A DNA stretch of 64,000 nt from Entomobacter blattae (GCF_014672835.1 NZ_CP060244.1:509001-573000); one strand, 5' to 3'. Positions 19,506 to 29,843 are shown, counted from the first letter of the stretch. Numbers and translations are program-made. Notes: generated by a model from the letters alone, not told the origin.

Positions 19506-20062
19506 TAATATTGAAACCAATCTTTGACTTCTAAAAACTTAGGGGCTTGAAGATCTTTTTCTGAAAGCACGGCTTCATTTTCTTTTACCGGCCAATCAAT
19601 CCGCAACCCTGGACTATTCCATAGAACAGAACGTTCTGTTTCCTTATCCCAAAAATCGGTGCATTTATATTGCACTTCTGCATTTTCTGTGAGGGTGCAA
19701 AAACCATGAAGAAACCCAACAGGAATCCATAATTGGGACCAATTATCTTCAGAAAGTTCTTCTGCAACCCAATTCCCATAAGTAGGAGAACCTGTTCTTG
19801 CATCTACAGCAACATCCCAAATCGCACCTTTTGTACATCTCACCAATTTGCCCTGGCCATGAGGCTGAAGTTGGCAATGTAGGCCACGAATAACCCCTTT
19901 TTGCCGTGAAAGGCTTTGGTTATCTTGCACGAATACATCGGGAATACCGGCCTCTGCCATTTTTCTGGCATTATAAGTCTCAGAGAAAAACCCTCTATTG
20001 TCGGCAAATTTTGGGGGAGTTACCAAAATCACATCGGGTATCGCTAATCGTTTTACTTCCAT
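19505..20062 (-). CDS. rfbC: dTDP-4-dehydrorhamnose 3,5-epimerase RfbC
   Basis: A 185-residue cupin epimerase that inverts C3 and C5 of dTDP-4-keto-6-deoxyglucose. It has the catalytic His in VIRGLHCQLQPHGQGKLVRC (about residue 60) and the family stretch IPVGFLHGFCTLTENAEVQYKCT split across residues ~115-137. FVQDNQSLSRQKG is also diagnostic. Length is normal. It is coupled to rfbD by a one-base stop-start overlap. Confidence 0.93.
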   Translation of the reverse strand: MEVKRLAIPDVILVTPPKFADNRGFFSETYNARKMAEAGIPDVFVQDNQSLSRQKGVIRGLHCQLQPHGQGKLVRCTKGAIWDVAVDARTGSPTYGNWVAEELSEDNWSQLWIPVGFLHGFCTLTENAEVQYKCTDFWDKETERSVLWNSPGLRIDWPVKENEAVLSEKDLQAPKFLEVKDWFQY

Positions 20063-20106
20063 GATTCAATCCATAATTAATTTAAAAATGCTCAAAAAAG
20101 GGATCT

Positions 20107-21018
20107 TTAGATTTCTGAATTCCCCTCAATCAGTTCGTATAAAAGCCGCCCCAAATCTGTTTTCTTCAATTTATCGGCTAATTTACGCAGCTGGGTGGCA
20201 TCAATAAATCCCCGCCGATATGCTGCTTCTTCTGGGCTGCCCACCAACAGCCCTTGTCTGGACTGTATGGTTTGTACAAAAGTACTGGCCTGAAGAAGGC
20301 TTTCTGGCAAACCAGCATCAAACCAGGCACATCCCCGCCCCAGTTTTTCAACCTGCAAGGTCCCTTCTTCCAGATACATTCGGTTTAGGTCTGTTATTTC
20401 CAGCTCGCCGCGTTCAGAAGGTTGCAATTTCCGGGCAAACTCTCCCACCCGGTTATCGTAAAAATAAAGCCCTGTGATAGCCCAATGTGAAAAAGGCGTC
20501 ATAGGTTTTTCGATCACCTGCAGAGCTTTACCGTTTTCGTCGAACTTGACCACCCCGTAGCGCTCTGGATCTCTGACACGATAAGCAAAAACAGTGGCCC
20601 CTTTTTCCTTATTCTCTGCCCTTTCCAGCAACTTACTTAAAGAGGCGGCAAAAATCAGGTTATCTCCTAATGCCAGGGCGCAAGCTTTCCCGTCGAGCCA
20701 CTTTTCAGCTATCAGGAAGGCTTGGGGAATTCCTTCGGGTTTTTCCTGCACCGCATAAGAAAACTTTACCCCAAATTGAGAGCCATCCCCCAAAAGCCGT
20801 TTAAACTGCTCTTGGTCAACAGGGGTAGAGATAATCATAATATCCTGTACCCCCGCCAACATCAGCGTTGAAAGAGGATAATAAATCATCGGTTTATCAA
20901 AAACTGGCAAAAGCTGTTTACTGACAGCTGTCGTAACAGGATGTAATCGGGTTCCAGACCCACCAGCTAAAATAATGCCTTTTTTCATTTCTTGACCATT
21001 GGACTCTGCTGTCATCAT
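20107..21018 (-). CDS. rfbA: Glucose-1-phosphate thymidylyltransferase RfbA
   Basis: A 303-residue nucleotidyltransferase making dTDP-glucose from dTTP and glucose-1-phosphate. The signature GIILAGGSGTRLHPVT (~14-29) is followed by KQLLPVFDKPMIYYPLS and the sugar-binding EKPMTPFSHWAITGLYFYD. The ATG at 21018 follows AAGG with good spacing; another Met at 20988 is possible. It is the first committed step of the rhamnose pathway and sits between rfbB and rfbC. Confidence 0.93.
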   Translation of the reverse strand: MMTAESNGQEMKKGIILAGGSGTRLHPVTTAVSKQLLPVFDKPMIYYPLSTLMLAGVQDIMIISTPVDQEQFKRLLGDGSQFGVKFSYAVQEKPEGIPQAFLIAEKWLDGKACALALGDNLIFAASLSKLLERAENKEKGATVFAYRVRDPERYGVVKFDENGKALQVIEKPMTPFSHWAITGLYFYDNRVGEFARKLQPSERGELEITDLNRMYLEEGTLQVEKLGRGCAWFDAGLPESLLQASTFVQTIQSRQGLLVGSPEEAAYRRGFIDATQLRKLADKLKKTDLGRLLYELIEGNSEI

Positions 21019-21039
21019 TAAACTACCTTTTCTTATTTG

Positions 21040-22095
21040 TTATTTGGTTGTGCCTAATCTTTGGCCTTTGTAATTTTTTTCTCTGATTTTCTGCCACCAG
21101 TCTTTATGGTCTAAATACCATTGAACTGTTTTTCTAATTCCCGCTTCAAAATTATGCTTAGCTTTCCAGTCCAGAGCTTTTTCGGCCCTTTGGGGATCTA
21201 TCTCATAGCGAAAATCATGACCAGGTCTATCGGTTACAAACTCAATAAGTGAGTCATGCTTGCCTTTAGCAGAAGGGGCCAATTCATCTAGAATTGAGCA
21301 AATGGTCTTGACCACCTCCAGGTTTGTTCTGGGTTGGCGGGCTCCAATAGCATAGGTCTCGCCAGGTTCCCCGATCTCAACTGCTTTCACCAAGGCCTCT
21401 GCATGATCCAGAACAAAAAGCCAGTCCCGCATATTGGTGCCATTGCCATACACAGGGAGCGGTTTTCCTTCAATCGCATTAATGGTAACGAGCGGAATAA
21501 GCTTTTCTGGAAAGTGCCAAATCCCATAATTATTGGTTGTGTTAGTAATAAAAGCCGGAAACCCGTAAGTATGAAACCACGCTGAAACCAAATGGTCTGA
21601 GCCTGCTTTACTAGCAGAATATGGGCTTCGGGGATCATAAGGGGTTGTTTCTGTAAAAGGCGGGTCGTTGACATCCAGGGCACCAAACACTTCATCCGTG
21701 GAAATATGATGGAACCGGAAACGCTTTTGCGCCTCCTTGCCTAATGAGAGCCAATACTTCCGAGCGGCCTCCAAAAGGGTAAATGTCCCAACAATATTGG
21801 TTTGTATAAACTGCCCTGGCCCATCAATAGAACGATCAACATGGCTTTCTGCAGCCAGATGCATAACCGCATCAGGTTGGAAAGATTCAAACGCCTTATT
21901 CATGGCTGTTCCATCGGCGATATCGGCTTTTAAAAAAGCATAACGACTATCTGAGCCCACATCCTCCAAGGCTTCTTCCGAAGCGGCATAAGTCATTTTA
22001 TCAACATTCAGTACAGAATGGTTTGTTGAACGAATAATATGCCTAACAACAGCCGAACCAATAAACCCACATCCACCAGTTAACAGAATTTTCAT
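21040..22095 (-). CDS. rfbB: dTDP-glucose 4,6-dehydratase RfbB
   Basis: A 351-residue extended SDR dehydratase. The NAD-binding [14 protein letters not shown] is at residues ~7-20, [14 protein letters not shown] near 83, STDEVFG near 132 and the catalytic [12 protein letters not shown] near 159. It converts dTDP-glucose to the 4-keto-6-deoxy intermediate. It is the first gene of the operon; its promoter must lie in the AT-rich gap upstream (22096-22473). Confidence 0.94.
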   Translation of the reverse strand: MKILLTGGCGFIGSAVVRHIIRSTNHSVLNVDKMTYAASEEALEDVGSDSRYAFLKADIADGTAMNKAFESFQPDAVMHLAAESHVDRSIDGPGQFIQTNIVGTFTLLEAARKYWLSLGKEAQKRFRFHHISTDEVFGALDVNDPPFTETTPYDPRSPYSASKAGSDHLVSAWFHTYGFPAFITNTTNNYGIWHFPEKLIPLVTINAIEGKPLPVYGNGTNMRDWLFVLDHAEALVKAVEIGEPGETYAIGARQPRTNLEVVKTICSILDELAPSAKGKHDSLIEFVTDRPGHDFRYEIDPQRAEKALDWKAKHNFEAGIRKTVQWYLDHKDWWQKIREKNYKGQRLGTTK

Positions 22096-22473
22096 TATAG
22101 AGTTACCCTTGTCCTTCCAACATTACATAAAACTCCCCCATAAAGTGAATAGCCCTGTGATTTTCTCCCAATGGTTACACTTTACAAATGATATACAATC
22201 ATGAAAAAAATATGTTTACAATTTTATGAAGCCTTTTTCCAAACAAACAACCATTTCTCAGTTAAAATTATCTCTTTATTCTTACAGAACAAAAAAATCC
22301 AACAACCAGTTTCACAAAAAATACGATTTACTCCAACCAACCCGCTCTTGCTGTCTGCCTTACGTTAAAAAAATCTGACTTCTTATTCAAGTCTATGTTA
22401 TAAACCACACCTCTTTATGATACTGCTCTACACTCAACACTCTAAAAATGCTTTTTAACTTTATTACGAAAAC
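22096..22473. other. AT-rich divergent intergenic region
   Basis: A gene-free gap of 378 bases between the rhamnose operon (minus) and a histidine phosphatase gene (plus). It is AT-rich with many A and T runs, and must carry both divergent promoters. No clear operator or ORF is visible. Confidence 0.4.
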
Positions 22474-23142
22474 ATGAATACAGAAAATTTTGGTACTTTC
22501 CTAGATACCCCCAAACTCCAACCTGGTATTACTCGTTTCTGGTTTATCCGCCATGCTCTGGTAGAAGAAAATGCCCGTATGAAGGTTTATGGCGCCCAGG
22601 ATGTACCGCTCTGCCCTGATAGCCTTATAGCCCAAAAACCTATGTATGAAGCCTTGGCTGCACGGCTTCCCCAAAAGGCCGTATGGTTAGTTTCCCCGCT
22701 TTCACGTACTCACCATACGGCAAAAGCAATCCAGCAGGCTGGGTATGGTTCCCATGCCCTTATTACCGAGCCTGGATTAATCGAGCAATCTATGGGGGAG
22801 TGGCATGGCACCCGTCATGAGGAGCTGCCCGGAAAACTTTCCCTGCCTTCTCATCTATTCTGGTCTCTTTCCGCCACAGAGCGCCCTCCCGGTGGAGAAA
22901 GCATGATGGATGTTGCTGCCCGAGTGGCAACATCCCTTAACATATTGGCCACACAATATACAGGGCGGGAAATTATTGCTGTTAGCCACGGGGGAACTAT
23001 ACGGGCTGCCTTAGCCCACGCTTTGAAAATTCACGTAGAAACAGCCCTTCATTTTTCCATACAGAACTTGTCTCTCACCATTATAGAGCATTACCCTCCT
23101 GCATGGAGAATTGTTACCGTCAATGAGCTGCCTGGCATTTAA
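22474..23142 (+). CDS. Histidine phosphatase family protein
   Basis: A 222-residue member of the phosphoglycerate mutase-like (branch 1) superfamily. The phospho-acceptor motif appears as FIRHALVEEN (His ~27), slightly divergent from the usual RHG; the second catalytic His is in VSHGGTIRAAL (~169). The size and the SPLSRTHHTAKAI block fit alpha-ribazole phosphatase/GpmB-type enzymes. The true substrate is unknown, and no cobalamin genes are near. The ATG has no clear ribosome site. Confidence 0.8.
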   Translation: MNTENFGTFLDTPKLQPGITRFWFIRHALVEENARMKVYGAQDVPLCPDSLIAQKPMYEALAARLPQKAVWLVSPLSRTHHTAKAIQQAGYGSHALITEPGLIEQSMGEWHGTRHEELPGKLSLPSHLFWSLSATERPPGGESMMDVAARVATSLNILATQYTGREIIAVSHGGTIRAALAHALKIHVETALHFSIQNLSLTIIEHYPPAWRIVTVNELPGI

Positions 23143-23153
23143 TATTTTGGGGA

Positions 23154-23186
23154 TTTTATGATCAGAAGAAACTTATGATCATAAAA
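23154..23186 (+). terminator. AT-rich 11-bp hairpin after the phosphatase gene
   Basis: TTTTATGATCA (23154-23164) pairs perfectly with TGATCATAAAA (23176-23186) 11 bases after the stop codon. There is no T-run after the right arm on the plus strand, so termination is only possible; the repeat also resembles a palindromic protein-binding site. Confidence 0.4.
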
Positions 23187-23222
23187 AACTCAGGAATTCT
23201 CTGCAATTTGAGCAATATTCTA

Positions 23223-23239
23223 CCACCAAAATTGAGTTT

Positions 23240-23245
<6 letters not shown>
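23223..23245 (-). terminator. Hairpin overlapping the tRNA-Lys CCA end
   Basis: A perfect 9-bp inverted repeat with a 5-base loop (23223-23231 with 23237-23245). On the minus strand it begins within the tRNA 3' CCACC and is followed by a TAGAATATT stretch rather than a clean T-run. It may end the tRNA transcript, with processing then freeing the CCA end. Confidence 0.45.
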
Positions 23246-23315
<70 letters not shown>

Positions 23316-23403
23316 GCTCATTTCTTCATGAATTGAAAAGTGTGTAACACTCCCTTAGGGTTTAGACAAGGGGATTTATAAAAAATAAAACAAAAGCGCT
23401 CGG

Positions 23404-24306
23404 CTACGCCTCCAGGCCTGCATTAAGAAGGGCCAAAACAGAATCCAGCTGATCCAATGTTTTATAATTTATCTTAATGTGACCACCTTTCCCATCAAAG
23501 GCAATTTTTACATCCAAGCCTAATTTACGGTATAAATCTTTTTCCAAAGCCAGGATATCCACATCTTTGGTATTCTCCTTATGCTCCTTTTTTTGCTGGG
23601 AACTAGGTTTCTTACGGTTCTGGCTTGCCACCCATTGCTCGACCTGGCGCACGCTAAGCCCTTTATCTATCACCATTCTCGCCTCTTGGACAGGGTCTGC
23701 TACCCCAAGTAAGGCACGGGCATGGCCTGCACTTAAATCTCCCCGTCGAACCCATTCGATCACTGCGGAAGGCAAATTCAGCAATCTTAAAGTATTGGCA
23801 ATATGAGAGCGAGACTTTCCAACCGCCTGAGCAACTTCTTCCTGGGTTAAGTCAAAATCCTGTATCAACCGGTGGAGGCCTTCTGCCTCTTCCATGCTGT
23901 TTAAATCAGCACGTTGAAGATTTTCTACCAAGGCTGCAACCATAGCATCGCTATTGCTTAAATGCCGGACATGAACGGGAACTTCATGTAACCCAGCCAT
24001 TTGGGCTGCACGCCAACGCCTTTCCCCCGCAATAATCTGATAAACCTCTTCTTCCTTTGGATGAGGGCGCACAAGTAAAGGTTGCAAAACGCCCCGTGCT
24101 CGAATAGAGGCTGCAAGCTCTTCCAAAGCTTGAGGATGCATAATCTGGCGCGGTTGAAAGGGGCCTGGTTCCAGTTTTTCTACGGGTATGGCTATGGAAG
24201 ACTCAGCTTTTGGGCCTTTTTCCCTTTCCATCACAGGGGGCTCACCCAACAGTGCAGCAAGGCCCCTTCCTAGCTGAGAGCGTGTATTTCTTTTTTTAGC
24301 TTCCAT
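23404..24306 (-). CDS. parB: Chromosome partitioning protein ParB
   Basis: The parS-binding CTPase of the chromosome segregation system. The N-terminal RGLAALLGEPP linker resembles the ParA-contact region, the CTP/ParB domain has GPFQPRQ (~50) and the GERRWRAAQMAGL box (~110), the helix-turn-helix follows (TQEEVAQAVGKSRSHIANTLRLL ~155-177) and the C-terminal dimer domain closes the protein. The ATG at 24306 follows AAGGGGG at 5 bases; a GTG at 24321 would add five residues. Two parS sites lie 1.5 kb away at 25778-25842. It follows parA by about 60 bases. Confidence 0.94.
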   Translation of the reverse strand: MEAKKRNTRSQLGRGLAALLGEPPVMEREKGPKAESSIAIPVEKLEPGPFQPRQIMHPQALEELAASIRARGVLQPLLVRPHPKEEEVYQIIAGERRWRAAQMAGLHEVPVHVRHLSNSDAMVAALVENLQRADLNSMEEAEGLHRLIQDFDLTQEEVAQAVGKSRSHIANTLRLLNLPSAVIEWVRRGDLSAGHARALLGVADPVQEARMVIDKGLSVRQVEQWVASQNRKKPSSQQKKEHKENTKDVDILALEKDLYRKLGLDVKIAFDGKGGHIKINYKTLDQLDSVLALLNAGLEA

Positions 24307-24381
24307 GAAAACCCCCTTCACCCATATGGCCTATAAAAACTTTCCAACCATTGACTTCTTTCTCTTATACTATTCTTTCTC

Positions 24382-25236
24382 TTATACTAAAGGAACCGTT
24401 ATACGCTCCAAAAGCTCAGCAGCCAGATCCTGATAGGCTATTGCCCCCAAAGAACGACTATCGTACACCATAACAGGCTTACCATGGCTTTGGGCTTCTG
24501 AAATACGCACATTACGAACTATGGTTGTTTTCATCACCTGCTTTCCAAAAAAAGCCCGCGCATCGGCTTCCACCAATGATGATAAGTTATTACGCCTATC
24601 AAACATTGTTAAAACGATCCCTTCTATCTTTAATTTGGGGTTAAAAGCTTCTTTAATTCTTCCCACTGTTTTGGCAAGATGACTAATCCCTTCAAGGGCA
24701 AAGAATTCACACTGCAAGGGAACCACCACACCATCTGCTGCCACGAGTGCATTGAGGGTTAACAATCCCAGGCTCGGGGGGCAATCAATTAAAATAAAGT
24801 CATAATGCCCTTTTTCCAACTCCAAGGCGTCTCGCAACTTGTATTCACGTCTCTCTTCATCAACCAACTCAAGCTCAGCCCCAGCAAGATCGGGGGAGGC
24901 TGTCATAATATCCAGCCCCTCAATATCCGTAGGAGTTATCGTCTCATCCCGATCCCCCAACCCCGTGAGCAAGGAATAACTCCCTCTTCCTACCCTTTGG
25001 GCATATTCAATTCCCAAACCAGTTGAAGCATTTCCTTGTGGATCAAGATCGATGAGCAGCACGCGCGCGCCCAACTGGGCCAGCCCAGCAGCCAAATTAA
25101 TGGCGGTTGTCGTTTTGCCTACTCCCCCTTTTTGATTGGCAAATGCCAAAATATAGGTTCTCTTCTGCGCATATCGTATTCTATCCGCAGGGTTGCGCTT
25201 TGAGGACTGCTCTTCTTTTTTACTAAACAGCTTCAA
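24382..25236 (-). CDS. parA: Chromosome partitioning ATPase ParA (Soj)
   Basis: A deviant Walker-type ATPase that drives ParB-bound origins to the poles. The Walker A variant [16 protein letters not shown] (~33-48) carries the signature Lys, Walker A' is [13 protein letters not shown] (~60) and Walker [15 protein letters not shown] (~145). The first codon appears to be TTG at 25236, 6 bases after AAGGTG; no other start precedes Walker A. It overlaps the 3' end of rsmG by 14 bases, so rsmG-parA-parB are co-transcribed. Confidence 0.94.
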   Translation of the reverse strand: MKLFSKKEEQSSKRNPADRIRYAQKRTYILAFANQKGGVGKTTTAINLAAGLAQLGARVLLIDLDPQGNASTGLGIEYAQRVGRGSYSLLTGLGDRDETITPTDIEGLDIMTASPDLAGAELELVDEERREYKLRDALELEKGHYDFILIDCPPSLGLLTLNALVAADGVVVPLQCEFFALEGISHLAKTVGRIKEAFNPKLKIEGIVLTMFDRRNNLSSLVEADARAFFGKQVMKTTIVRNVRISEAQSHGKPVMVYDSRSLGAIAYQDLAAELLERITVPLV

Positions 25237-25864
25237 CGTTAGTCACCTTTATAATAACACCTTCGGAAGAGGTTATGCTGGGATACACTTCTATATCCAT
25301 AACCCAATTCTGCCTCGCTTGCTCAATTTCCTCCGTCACCGTCTTGCCTTTTAAGAATAGGCCCATTCCTTCTTTTCGCAACAACGGCACAGCCCATTTC
25401 AGCAAAACATCCATTGAAGCCAAGGCTCGCGCTGTAACAACATTCACAGGGGAGATATTCACCTTTTCTACCCTGGCACACAAGACCTCCCCCTCTAAAG
25501 CCAAAACCCGCAGGGCTTCACGGAGAAAACTCGCCTTTCGAGCATCAGACTCTACCATAACAACAGGAACAGCCGTAACAATCGCGACTATAATAGCCGG
25601 AAACCCCCCACCAGACCCCATATCCAGCACCTTGTCGTGCCCGTTCACAAAAGGGGCAAGTTGGAGTGAGTCTATGATATGGCGTTTTCTAATATTTTCT
25701 ATATCTTGACGAGAGACAAGGTTGATCTTTTGATTCCATTTCTCCAATAATTTTACAAAAACCTCCAGCTTTTCTTCTGTTTCACGTGAAACAGCAACAG
25801 CAGCGTTTTCATAATGGTGCTCTTTGCGTTTCACGTGAAACATCCCTGTTTTTCTGTCTGACAT
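25223..25864 (-). CDS. rsmG: 16S rRNA (guanine527-N7)-methyltransferase RsmG
   Basis: A 213-residue SAM methyltransferase (GidB). Its SAM motif is [17 protein letters not shown] (~79-95), and the family stretch [12 protein letters not shown] precedes it. Loss of this enzyme gives low-level streptomycin resistance in other bacteria. The N-terminus is read through two parS sites, giving the peptides FHVK and VSRET. The gene overlaps the mnmG 3' end by 56 bases if the ATG at 25864 is used, or 35 bases from the ATG at 25843; neither has a clear ribosome site, suggesting coupling to mnmG. Confidence 0.92.
   Translation of the reverse strand: MSDRKTGMFHVKRKEHHYENAAVAVSRETEEKLEVFVKLLEKWNQKINLVSRQDIENIRKRHIIDSLQLAPFVNGHDKVLDMGSGGGFPAIIVAIVTAVPVVMVESDARKASFLREALRVLALEGEVLCARVEKVNISPVNVVTARALASMDVLLKWAVPLLRKEGMGLFLKGKTVTEEIEQARQNWVMDIEVYPSITSSEGVIIKVTNVEAV
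25778..25793. promoter_or_regulatory. parS centromere site 1
   Basis: TGTTTCACGTGAAACA is a perfect 16-bp palindrome identical to the consensus parS bound by ParB. It lies inside rsmG, where it encodes the residues VSRET. ParB (23404-24306) loads here as a CTP-dependent clamp. Confidence 0.93.
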
Positions 25865-27716
25865 AAGTTAACACAGCCATAAGAGCAGAAGGGGTAATGC
25901 CGGGTATTCTCTGCGCCGAGCTAAAATCTGGCGGGCGGACAGCCTCAAGGCGCTCCTTCATCTCATTACTCAGCCCACCAATCAAACCATAATCCAGATT
26001 TTGTGGAAAAAGAATTTTTGATTCAACTTCAAGCTGTTCTATTTCCCTATTCTGACGGGCAATATAACCTCCATAGCGCGCTTCTGTCACGAGATGATCA
26101 CGAACCCGGTCAGAAAGACCCAATATCCAGGGCGCTAAACCTATAAGCCGCTCTATAGAAATGCCCGAAGCCAACATATCTATCAAACTCCGTTTTCGTC
26201 CATCAAATGAAACATCAAGACCTGAAGCAGCGATTTGTGACGGCAAGAACTCTGCTGTGTTTGCACGCGCTAAGGCTTCTTTAATCTGCTTGCTTTCAGC
26301 AGAAAAGAGAGCCGCACGCTCGGAGCTAATACACCCCAACTCTATCCCAATGGCTGTCAGGCGAAGATCTGCGTTATCAGCTCGTAGAGTCAGGCGATAT
26401 TCTGAGCGTGAGGTAAACATTCGGTAAGGTTCTGTAACCCCTTGCGTGGTAAGATCATCAACCATGACACCCAAATAAGCCTGCCCACGGCTTAAGATAA
26501 TCCCTCTTCCCCCTCCAGCCACCAAGGCCGCATTTAATCCAGCCAATAGCCCTTGTGCTGCGGCTTCCTCATAGCCTGTAGTACCATTAATTTGTCCCGC
26601 CAAAAAAAGCCCTGGAACCTTTTTAAGCTCAAGGGTAGGCAAAAGCTCTCGGGGGTCAATATAGTCATATTCAACAGCATATCCAGGCGTAACAATGCGA
26701 GCATGTGACAACCCAGGAATGGTTTTCATCATTTCCTCTTGCACTTCCAGAGGAAGGCTGGTGGATATCCCATTAGGATACACCAAATTATCCCCCTCAT
26801 GCCCAGGGAGGGCTTCAGGCTCAAGAAAGATCTGATGGCTTTCTCGCTCGGAAAAACGCACAACCTTATCTTCAATAGAAGGGCAATATCGCGGCCCACG
26901 ACCAGAAATCTCTCCCCCATAGACCGCAGAAAGATGCAAGGCCTTACGAATAATATCATGGGTTTTGGATGTGGTAGCAGTAATGCGACAAGATAAAACA
27001 GAATTGGCAAACTCCCGTGTCAAGCGACTAAAGGGCTGTGGGTTCTCATCACTTTTATCTTCCTTAAGGGCTTCCCAATCAATGGTTGAACGCTCAAGGC
27101 GAGCGGGCGTACCGGTTTTAAGGCGCCCCATTCTCAAACCCATATTTTCAAGCCGTTGCCCCAGTGCATTTGCTGGGGATGCCCCTATCCGCCCAGCGGA
27201 GATAACCTTATGCCCAAAATGAATGGTTCCCCTTAAAAAGGTGCCGGCTGTAATCACGACAGAACCGGAACGGTAGGCTTTTCCATCCGCACAGAAAACT
27301 CCTGCTACCCTTCCCTTATCATCACACATGATATCCTCAACCGCACCCTCGATAATCTCCAACCCTTGCGTGTTCTCTAACGCCTCTTGCATGAATTTTT
27401 TATAGAGATACCGATCTGCCTGTGCCCGAGGGCCATGAACAGCCGGCCCTTTTGAACGGTTCAGTAATTTGAAATGAAAGCCAGCCTTATCAGCAACCCG
27501 CGCCATTACCCCATCAAGAGCATCAATCTCTCTTACCAAATGCCCCTTACCAATTCCCCCAATGGCAGGATTACAGGACATAACACCAATGGTTTCCTTT
27601 TTATGGGTAATCAAAAGCGTTTTTGCCCCCAGCCGCGCAGCCGCAGCCGCAGCCTCACAGCCAGCATGGCCACCCCCAATGACAAGAACATCATACAACC
27701 CGGTTGTCTTGGTCAC
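25809..27716 (-). CDS. mnmG: tRNA uridine-34 carboxymethylaminomethyl-modifying enzyme MnmG (GidA)
   Basis: An FAD enzyme that with MnmE installs the (c)mnm5 group at U34. The FAD site is [16 protein letters not shown] at the N-terminus, [20 protein letters not shown] follows (~60), and the second signature [13 protein letters not shown] lies around 380. I place the start at the GTG at 27716, 8 bases after GAGGA, which gives the canonical N-terminus and about 635 residues; a TTG at 27770 and an ATG at 27746 are weaker alternatives. The gene order mnmE-mnmG-rsmG-parA-parB is the standard origin-proximal cluster. Confidence 0.94.
   Translation of the reverse strand: MTKTTGLYDVLVIGGGHAGCEAAAAAARLGAKTLLITHKKETIGVMSCNPAIGGIGKGHLVREIDALDGVMARVADKAGFHFKLLNRSKGPAVHGPRAQADRYLYKKFMQEALENTQGLEIIEGAVEDIMCDDKGRVAGVFCADGKAYRSGSVVITAGTFLRGTIHFGHKVISAGRIGASPANALGQRLENMGLRMGRLKTGTPARLERSTIDWEALKEDKSDENPQPFSRLTREFANSVLSCRITATTSKTHDIIRKALHLSAVYGGEISGRGPRYCPSIEDKVVRFSERESHQIFLEPEALPGHEGDNLVYPNGISTSLPLEVQEEMMKTIPGLSHARIVTPGYAVEYDYIDPRELLPTLELKKVPGLFLAGQINGTTGYEEAAAQGLLAGLNAALVAGGGRGIILSRGQAYLGVMVDDLTTQGVTEPYRMFTSRSEYRLTLRADNADLRLTAIGIELGCISSERAALFSAESKQIKEALARANTAEFLPSQIAASGLDVSFDGRKRSLIDMLASGISIERLIGLAPWILGLSDRVRDHLVTEARYGGYIARQNREIEQLEVESKILFPQNLDYGLIGGLSNEMKERLEAVRPPDFSSAQRIPGITPSALMAVLTYVRQKNRDVSRETQRAPL
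25827..25842. promoter_or_regulatory. parS centromere site 2
   Basis: CGTTTCACGTGAAACA matches the parS consensus at 15 of 16 positions, 49 bases from site 1. It lies in the overlap of mnmG (read as VSRET) and rsmG (read as FHVK). Confidence 0.88.
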
Positions 27717-27825
27717 CTTACTTATCCTCGCTCTGCCATACGCCATACTGCCATACAATATTAAAAACAATGATCAAAACATAAAACTCCACCTAAGAAA
27801 GAGAGATTTCCTGACAGGTCAATCA

Positions 27826-29139
27826 TCATTTTCCTATACAAAACTCCCCAAAAATGGAATCTAATATTTCTTCAACACCAACTTTTCCTGTAATCTGCCC
27901 CAAAGCCTGTAAGGCTAACCGCAGTTCCTCTCCTCTGGTTTCTGGCCAGCCATCCTGCCCAGCCCGTGCCAAATGCTGATAGGCCCGCTCAATGCCAGCC
28001 CTATGGCGCACTCGCGTCAGTGGCGGTTGTGTGGCTGGCCCTAAAAAGGTTTTAGTACGTTGAGTAAGCTCTTGATAAAATTCTTCAAGGCCCATCTTTT
28101 CTCTTATGCTAATTCCCAAACACCCTATTGGCGGAGGGGCCAAATCAACCTTGCTATAAACCAACAAAGCCTCAGCCGGAACCTCTAAAGGAAGAGGATC
28201 TTGTGGTGCGATAAGATAAATAATTAAATCTGCACGCTGCATATAGGCGTGAGCACGCTTGATTCCCTCAGCCTCAATCTCATCACCTGTTTCTCGCAAC
28301 CCAGCGGTATCAACCAACGTCACCGGTACATCAGCAATTTCTATGCGTATTTCTATCGCATCACGGGTTGTCCCGGCCTGGGAAGACACAATAGCGGCCG
28401 GACGACCCGCCAAATAATTCAACAAGCTGGATTTCCCTGCATTCGGCGCACCAACTATCGCAAAGACAAGCCCTTCACGAACGAGCTCTCCCCTACGCCC
28501 CTCTGCAAGATGGTGAGAAAACTCTACCCCCAATTGAGTAATTTCTGACTTTAATTGCCGTTCTACTTCGTCTGGCAACTCTTCATCAGGGAAATCAATC
28601 AACGCTTCCTGCCAAGAGAGAATTTTTTTTAAACGCTGTGCCCAATCTTGATAAACTGTGCTTAGCTTTCCTTGAGCCTGCTGTAAGGCTTGTCTGCGTT
28701 GGCCTTGAGTTTCTGCAGCTATAAGATCTGCAATTCCTTCGGCCTGAACCAAATCTAGCCTGCCATTCATAAAAGCCCTACGGCTGAACTCTCCTGGCTC
28801 GGCAGGAAGGGCCCCCAAAAAGACCAAACCTTCTGCTACAGCTTCAATGACGGCTGGGCTGGCGTGCAGATGAAGCTCCGCACAGTCCTCCCCAGTATAG
28901 CTTGCAGGGCCCTTAAACGTCAGGATTAAGGCTTCATCAATCATATCATCGGGAATTTTGGGGTTAAAAATTTTTCGTACAGAAGCTCGACGCGGGGCAG
29001 GACAACCACCATAACAGAGCCTTTCCAAAAAAGTTAGGCTCTCTGGGCCACTAATCCGCATAACCGCAATAGCCCCACGAGCTGCCCCAGTTGCCAAAGC
29101 AAAAATTGTTGTAGAAAATGAAGAGATTGGTTTCTGCAC
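27826..29139 (-). CDS. mnmE: tRNA modification GTPase MnmE (TrmE)
   Basis: A 437-residue K+-dependent GTPase partner of MnmG. The N-terminal formyl-THF-binding domain (TIFALATGAARGAIAVMRISGP) is followed by a helical domain into which the G domain is inserted: G1 GAPNAGKSSLLN (~225), G2 AGTTRD (~250), G3 DTAGLRET (~268) and G4-like YSKVD (~330). The C-terminus ends in CIGK, the conserved Cys motif. It lies about 110 bases upstream of mnmG on the same strand and diverges from the ogt-like gene. Confidence 0.94.
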   Translation of the reverse strand: MQKPISSFSTTIFALATGAARGAIAVMRISGPESLTFLERLCYGGCPAPRRASVRKIFNPKIPDDMIDEALILTFKGPASYTGEDCAELHLHASPAVIEAVAEGLVFLGALPAEPGEFSRRAFMNGRLDLVQAEGIADLIAAETQGQRRQALQQAQGKLSTVYQDWAQRLKKILSWQEALIDFPDEELPDEVERQLKSEITQLGVEFSHHLAEGRRGELVREGLVFAIVGAPNAGKSSLLNYLAGRPAAIVSSQAGTTRDAIEIRIEIADVPVTLVDTAGLRETGDEIEAEGIKRAHAYMQRADLIIYLIAPQDPLPLEVPAEALLVYSKVDLAPPPIGCLGISIREKMGLEEFYQELTQRTKTFLGPATQPPLTRVRHRAGIERAYQHLARAGQDGWPETRGEELRLALQALGQITGKVGVEEILDSIFGEFCIGK

Positions 29140-29252
29140 AGACTCTAACTCTTGTTTAAAATACCCAAATAGTAGAAAGCATGAATGTATGTTGAAGTCT
29201 TAGCAAAATACCATTAAAATCTTAAAAGTTTTCCTCAATGGTTGAGGATATT

Positions 29253-29726
29253 ATGCCCCCATTTCCCTTCACCCAGAGAAAAAATATGCCCCAGCTTTCC
29301 CTCCACTCTCCCATTGGAGATCTGACGATTTCCGAAGAAAACGGCTCTATTGTCTCCCTAGACTGGGGCTGGGGACGGGATCAAGCAGAAACCCCGCTTC
29401 TTCTGGAAGCTCAGGAGCAGCTCCGTTCTTATTTTGAAGGAAAAAATCCTAGTTTTTCTCTCCCCCTTCAACCATGGGGCACGGATTACCAAAAAAAGAT
29501 ATGGCAGGCCTTAACCCAAATTCCCTATGGGGAAACCCGCTTTTACTACGATATCGCCCTGCAAGCTGGTGGCTCTGCACGATCCGTAGGGCAAGCCAAT
29601 GCCAAAAATCCTATACCGATTCTTATTCCCTGTCATCGGGTTATTGGTAAACAAGGGTTGGGAGGATATTCCGGCATGGGAGACATTGCAACAAAACAGT
29701 TTCTTCTTAATCTGGAACATCTCTAG
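29253..29726 (+). CDS. Methylated-DNA--protein-cysteine methyltransferase (Ogt type)
   Basis: A suicide DNA-repair protein that removes O6-alkyl groups from guanine. The active-site PCHRVIG (Cys ~125) and the DNA-binding helix region GGSARSVGQANAKNPIPI are intact. At roughly 150-157 residues it has the short length of Ogt/Adk-free AGTs. The ATG at 29253 follows GAGGA closely; the ATG at 29286 starts directly at the family N-terminus and is the main alternative. A clear terminator follows at 29735. Confidence 0.88.
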   Translation: MPPFPFTQRKNMPQLSLHSPIGDLTISEENGSIVSLDWGWGRDQAETPLLLEAQEQLRSYFEGKNPSFSLPLQPWGTDYQKKIWQALTQIPYGETRFYYDIALQAGGSARSVGQANAKNPIPILIPCHRVIGKQGLGGYSGMGDIATKQFLLNLEHL

Positions 29727-29734
29727 CTTTACAA

Positions 29735-29766
29735 AAGGCCAAGAACATATTTGTTCTTGGCCTTTA
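29735..29766 (+). terminator. Rho-independent terminator after the ogt-like gene
   Basis: A perfect 14-bp stem (AAAGGCCAAGAACA at 29735-29748 with TGTTCTTGGCCTTT at 29753-29766) and a 4-base loop lie 8 bases after the stop codon and before the convergent rho gene. Confidence 0.85.
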
Positions 29767-29843
29767 AGCTCCTGGCTAATCTTTCTTGAGAAAACCTGCC
29801 ATAAGACAACAGGGATTTTTGCCCGTGCCTAAATATTCATGAT

